From Hedera helix (Eukaryota; Streptophyta; Magnoliopsida; Apiales; Araliaceae): DNA of 64,000 nucleotides. Position numbers and translations under genes: made by a program. Under the pieces are notes generated by a model. That model was not told the origin of the DNA, did no database searches, and saw nothing but the letters and a program-made list of their open reading frames with translations. Position 1 is the first letter of the stretch, and every line of letters starts with the position of its first letter. Location of the stretch: positions 26,747,556-26,811,555 of the forward strand of contig OX359270.1 in NCBI GenBank assembly GCA_947179155.2, read 5' to 3'. This document shows, in pieces, positions 59,266 to 64,000 of the stretch.

Positions 59266-60379
59266 AGGGAGGGAATTTAATATACATTGAGTTTGTTTAT
59301 GATCGTAATATTCATTCTTGTTTTCCTTGTCAGTATTCTTGTTTGTATGTTGTTCAATCTGTAAATAAGTTTTCATCCTTTGAATTTGGTTGTAATCTTT
59401 TCGTTCCATCAAATTCGATATCATTACCTAAGTCTAATTGTAATATTCCGAACTTCCGAGAGGGTTGTAATCCGACTTTATATGAATAAATGAAGATTGA
59501 ATTACATCTTATATGTTATTGAATCTTCGTTATTGCTTATTTATGTGTTTCGGTTCAAGTATACAGCCTTAGCATGAAAAAGGAACATAAAAGTTTTTTT
59601 TCAAAAATCTGAAAAGAAGATAAAACCTAAACCCTAAACCCTATGGTCTAAACCCTAGGAAATCTAACCTAAGCCCCTGAGCAAAATATGTTCGTCAAAA
59701 TGACATTCTGTTTCAGGATTCATCTTTCCCGTACTTTGAAAACACGATATAGCCGATAAAAGTTTTTCTCGAAAAACACGTCGGGTATAGGACGAAATAG
59801 GGAAAAGACGAAAAATATTTTTTTCGCCTTTTTGATCGTCTAACCATTTTCTGAGAAATAGAAATCAAAAACACTATTCACCGAAAAACGTGCAACGTCT
59901 TTTTGACTTTTCGTTTTACAGAATAATGTTTATTCAGAACAAAACTCCGTAATATCTAACTTTTAAATCAGTAAAGACCAATTCAACTGGAATACTTAGA
60001 AATGAACTAGGTCAGAGATAACTGGATTAGGAACCCTAATCTAGACTAAACCTAGTTACAGAGTAATTAAATTATCTAACTAATTAACTTAATTAGGCGA
60101 TTAACACTAATCCGGTTGGAATTGATCTAGGTTAAGGTAACTAGATTACCATTTAACCTAATTAACATTTAATTAAACTTAACATAACTAGGATTAAGAT
60201 TAATTAAGCTATAGATTAACTTAATCTATATGTTAAACTAATCGGTGAATTAATAAACCTATTTAACCTAAGTTATTGCTAATTAACCTAACCTTAATTA
60301 AGCTATATTATCAAATGGACTAATCTAACATTGGTCAAGCTTGGCAAATGACCATGACTACCCCTCAAATAAATGCTTA
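59266..60379. other. noncoding, retroelement-like AT-rich sequence
   Basis: No open frame. A dense run of TTAATTAA/AACCTAATTAAC words at about 60060-60300 resembles degenerate repeat. It includes AAACCCTAAACCCTA (about 59627-59641), a short telomere-like motif. Confidence 0.5.
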
Positions 60380-60384
60380 AATGA

Positions 60385-60470
60385 CCAACCAAACAAGGCA
60401 TAATACTATTCATTTGGTAGGCTAATTGGTGGACCAATCAAAAGCTAACATGTATGGACCTGTGACGCCT
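60385..60470 (+). repeat. inverted repeat arm 1 (LTR promoter-region related)
   Basis: About 85 bp containing ATACTATTCATTTGGTAGGC match, in inverted orientation, 62862-62940. A TATAAATG box (about 60511) follows in plus orientation. Confidence 0.75.
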
Positions 60471-60751
60471 CCAAATCACTATAATTTCTATAGATGACTT
60501 GGTGCTCACTATAAATGCTAAATCAATAGATTTATAGATGATTTTCTTTATTCTCAACCAAAGTTCTCATCTTAATTCCCAAAGATCTTTCATTATTTTA
60601 TATCAAGTCCTTGTAATCAATACAAGAGACTTAATACTCAAACATAACATTTTATCCTTAATATTTAGATATTCTATAACTTTATATATTCCAACATCCA
60701 CGGTATTAAATCATTAGGACGGCTCTTGGGAACAGAGAATCTCGCGGTGAA

Positions 60752-60835
60752 TGTTTGTATCTTCACCCGTGATAAATGTTTGCATCTTTATCCATGACAA
60801 ATGGTTGTATCTCTGTCCGGTGCAAAATTCTCTTT
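60752..60835. repeat. short tandem repeat, about three units of 28-31 bp
   Basis: Units contain TGAATGTTTGTATCTTCACC, TAAATGTTTGCATCTTTATCC and ACAAATGGTTGTATCTCTGTCC. No gene. Confidence 0.6.
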
Positions 60836-62126
60836 CCGTACAGAACATTACCCAAATAGTTAAAACCCTCATTCGAAACATATTTGGTTATAGTGATATC
60901 TCTTCATATTAATAATCCTACTTATCCGACATTCAGAATAGTAATAACGAGTTATAACTGGGTCCAAGGAACCTTAACGATGGATTTGACCAGTCAACAT
61001 CGCTTAGTACTGTCTCGGATGTACAGTACTCACAAATTATTTACCGATCCTCATCCAGATAAATAGATCATTATTACTACTATGTTAAGTTTTAACAATT
61101 CTAAGTTTAATCAAAGTAGAGACGTAACAAGAGAATATGATAAAACTTGATAATATTTATATAATATTCGGTTACATGTGTTGAACTTGTTCTTATTACG
61201 AAATTTCATTATAACTACAGTTAAGAACAGTTAAGGAAAGCAGTAAACTATTCTTCATCTTTCGACTTAGAATCTTTTACAGTGGATATAGAAAGGGGAT
61301 CAACCTAATTACATCTTATGTTATGCATAACATACAATACACTGGACAGATCAAGAACAGTAATACATATTTGTTCATCTCAGTTTACTTCTCATGTCAA
61401 GATCGCCCCAAGACGACTTGGTTTGATATAATAAAGCATGATTCGAACTTATCACGAATAATCATTTTATTTTGCAAGTTATGTCGAAACAAGAAGCAAT
61501 AACTCTTGTATAAAAGATTTATAACACCTTGCATACACAAAATGTATAAATCACATAGAAAGCAAGTAAACAAAGTTTAAGAATAGAAAACTTGTCTTTA
61601 GCACAAATTAGGGTTTCCCGGTAATCGTTTAAAGCGCCTATACAAAGGGTTTCGCGTACCAAATGTTAGTTCATCGAATTTTTTCGTTCTATACGTGTTT
61701 TTATCACTAAACTAGACTATTTTTATTGGTGGAATTTTTAGAAAATTTGGCTAACTCAAAAACTCAAAATTTAGTGTTTCCACCCGAATTTCCCTTAAAA
61801 TTTTCAGCTTCGACGTCCTTTCCGGTAACTGCCATAACTTTGTCATCCGGAAACATTTTAAAGTGATTTTTGAGTCTAAATTGCTTAGAATTTCATGATC
61901 TACAACTTTCATTCAGGTTACTAAGGCAGATTATGACTTTAAAATTTTACAATTTTAGCAGAAAGGTCAGTATGCTTACTTTGATCAATATTTTTAGGGT
62001 TAACCATGTGAAACATGGTACCGCTTGCTTTAACTCTTTAAGAAATCATGTTGTAAGACTCAATATCACTTTATAACATAAAAATAACAAATCACAAACA
62101 TTCTCATAGAAAGATTCATGACGATT

Positions 62127-62184
62127 GCTCAAGAACACACGAAGAACGGATAAACTGTACATGGTAACGACTATGTTCTTGAGC
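62127..62184. other. hairpin with 11-bp perfect stem
   Basis: GCTCAAGAACA (62127-62137) pairs with TGTTCTTGAGC (62174-62184) around a 36-base loop. Two related, less perfect copies follow at about 62306 and 62433. Confidence 0.7.
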
Positions 62185-62697
62185 TTTTGGTTTTCGTACT
62201 TAAAATAATTTGAGCATTATAACTGCTTACATAAGTGATTATAACACTTTATAATCGACAAAAATTGGTCATTATAACGGCTTGCATAATTGATTAAAAC
62301 AATTTATAAAAATGCTCAAGAACATACGCAAACGCGGAGAACGGATAAACCGTACATGACCACTACGTATATTCATTGAACTTTAAACTACGAATTGAAA
62401 TTCGACATTATAACTACTACAAAATGTAAAAAGGCTCAAGAACACGTGAAGAACACGAATAACGACAATCGTGCATGGCTACGACTCGCATTTTTGAGCT
62501 TTTGAAAATTTAAGACGAAAGAAAAATCGAACATAAAAACTATAAGAGATTGTACATTTGGTGTTTGCAAGCTTTAACTATTTCTTTGCAATATCCAAGA
62601 TAGTAACTCACTAGAACTCTCTCTCAATATATGTATAGCTTTGATACTTGATTTTTTAGCTTGAAAATGAATGAGAAAACAAGTGCACAATGGTTGC

Positions 62698-62705
62698 TAT
62701 TTATA
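62698..62705 (-). promoter_or_regulatory. TATA box of a minus-strand LTR-like promoter
   Basis: The minus strand reads CCTATAAATAGC, followed by a leader-like region. It lies 160 bp downstream (minus strand) of inverted repeat arm 2, the same arrangement as arm 1 and its TATA-like box. Confidence 0.45.
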
Positions 62706-62861
62706 GGCCAAGCAAAGCTAGGGTAAAATGGTCATTGTTACAAGACTTCCAAGCTAAGCTAAGCTAAGGTGCACCACCCATTTCCACTTGCTTTGGACGC
62801 CCAAATGGTTTGATTTTATGCCATTAAATGCTAGTAATCATCATGTTTGGTGACATCACAA

Positions 62862-62940
62862 ATCCATACATGTTAGTTTTTGATTGGTCCACCAATTAGC
62901 CTACCAAATGAATAGTATTAGGCCTTGTTTGATTATAGCT
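62862..62940 (-). repeat. inverted repeat arm 2
   Basis: Reverse complement of 60385-60470 with a few differences. The sequence diverges on both sides, so related LTR U3 pieces in opposite orientation are the likely origin. Confidence 0.75.
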
Positions 62941-63106
62941 CTAAAGAAGCAAGTACTTTAGGATATAATCTGAACGTTTAAGTTAAATAGACTTGTGAAG
63001 AGTCTAATAGAAAATTAAAAAATGATAATAAACTTTAAATCTTAATTACTTAAAAGACATTATGTGAAAGAACTATACTAATTAAAGTCAATCTTATTTT
63101 GTAGAA

Positions 63107-63676
63107 ATGGCTGACATACACAAAGACAACGCTCCAGCCTTGGACTACAAAAGTGATCCGAGCGAGCATTCTAGTGGTGATTCCGAAACAGAAGAGCCTA
63201 ATCAGAACTTGGAACTACATGATGCCTGAGAGGTTAATCAAGTTCCCCAAATAAAAGATGCAGATGTAATAGACCTACCAACTTACGATGAGATCATCGC
63301 CGAGTTGGAAGAGGATGCTGCTGAAATGATGGCCTATGGAGAAGCTCAAGAAGAGCTTGTTGAATAACTCCAAACTGAAAACCAGGCTAACATGAACAAG
63401 GCCAATGGTATTATGGAGGTACTGGAAAGGCGGTGGTTGGAGGAAGTTGAAAGAAGCTACCAACTACAGATGCAGTTAGAAGCTTCCCAAGAGAAAGTAT
63501 ACCTCCTACGAGCAAATTGTGCTCACATTAAATGAGCTTATGGTGCTACTTATGCCAAGCTCGAGAAAAAAATAATTGAATTCCCTTCACCCGCCAAAGA
63601 TTTGGGGTTCGAAATCAATAGGTATGTGGTACTTGGTATGATCCAAAGGATCAAAAAGAAGGCTAGAAAGATCTAG
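63107..63676 (+). pseudogene. gag-like or extra retroelement ORF with three internal stops
   Basis: A 189-codon frame from ATG 63107 to TAG 63674 keeps phase throughout but has stops at 63227, 63365 and 63533. The reading (MADIHKDNAPALDYKSDPSE..., then a helical, Glu/Gln-rich part with MEVLERRWLEEVERSYQLQM) is acidic and coiled-coil-like. It is preceded directly by TTATTTTGTAG, a good 3' splice site. The following frame at 63883 looks like gypsy gag, so this may be an additional upstream ORF of that element; no family was recognised. Confidence 0.45.
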
Positions 63677-63882
63677 TCGAATAACGTGTAATATATTAGT
63701 ATGTTGTAAATGTTTTGTTTAGCATTTCCCATTTTTATAAGGGATGTTAATACTTAAGTGATTAAGCTCATTCGGATAATGTAATATACAAATTTTATTT
63801 ATATAAGACGTTTGTTTAAGAAACATGTCTTGCAATTTTTAATGCTTTCATATTTACACGTATGTTTCTTTTTATTTAGAAA

Positions 63883-64000
63883 ATGGCACCACCGAGACCA
63901 AGAACCAGGGCAACAACAACAGCAAGTGTTAGTGATGAGAGTAATGTTTAGACTCCAGATCCTATGCAACAATTCCTTGATAGGCTAATAGGAGTCTTAG
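63883..64000 (+). pseudogene. start of a further gypsy gag, truncated by window end
   Basis: ATG 63883 opens MAPPRPRTRATTTASVSDES, an Arg/Pro-rich start like those of plant gypsy Gag. A stop at 63949 is followed by TPDPMQQFLDRLIGVL in the same frame. It is also preceded by a splice-acceptor-like tract (TTCTTTTTATTTAG). Only 118 bases are visible. Confidence 0.5.

Noticed and set aside
59627..59641. Telomere repeat tract
   Set aside because: Only about two AAACCCT units; a short promoter-type telo box or chance, not telomeric DNA.

Overview
This window reads as nuclear DNA of a eudicot plant; the species cannot be named from sequence alone. It is AT-rich and dominated by LTR retrotransposons and small DNA transposons. 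It holds one convincing cellular gene, which has many short exons with GT/AG (and one GC/AG) introns. There is no bacterial-type gene organisation and no CRISPR array. No rRNA or tRNA gene was recognised. I did not find an undescribed biological system. The value of the window is an unusually readable stack of nested insertions, a non-autonomous retrotransposon with an odd LTR, and a transposon-inflated exonuclease gene.

Layout, left to right. Positions 1-1103 are the end of a CACTA (En/Spm) transposon, which may carry a captured gene fragment. Positions 1494-9039 are minus-strand Ty1-copia (SIRE-like) debris: an integrase fragment, LTRs, and an env-like ORF remnant, with one LTR shared by two internal regions. 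A decayed Ty3-gypsy chromovirus of the Reina type ('element D', 9040-38155) has inserted into the env-like remnant, which resumes at 38156. Three later insertions split D. A solo LTR ('E', 9155-10382) lies in its 5' LTR. A LARD-like non-autonomous element ('B', 10664-22095, perfect 5-bp TSD) lies in its gag. An intact young Tekay/Del-type chromovirus ('C', 25716-36892, perfect 5-bp TSD) lies in its integrase and carries a 1543-residue Gag-Pol.

Positions 39143-54864 hold eleven minus-strand exons of an SDN5-like small-RNA-degrading exonuclease (DEDDh family). They join in frame into 491 residues ending at a stop codon. The N-terminal exon(s) are not visible. Its introns carry hAT-type MITEs with perfect 8-bp target duplications (one nested inside another), a LINE 3' fragment and several microsatellites. 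Positions 55492-59260 hold one LTR, a primer-binding site and broken protease/RT of another gypsy element ('F'). The rest, to 64000, is LTR-like noncoding repeat and the decayed start of a further gypsy element with two consecutive gag-like frames.

Functional picture. Only the exonuclease gene and element C look capable of encoding intact products. B has intact LTRs, a primer site and a polypurine tract but no proteins. Its ends resemble those of C, so it was probably mobilised by Tekay-type proteins in trans (inference). LTR divergence, counted by eye, is well under 1 percent for both B and C, so both insertions are recent compared with the riddled host element D.
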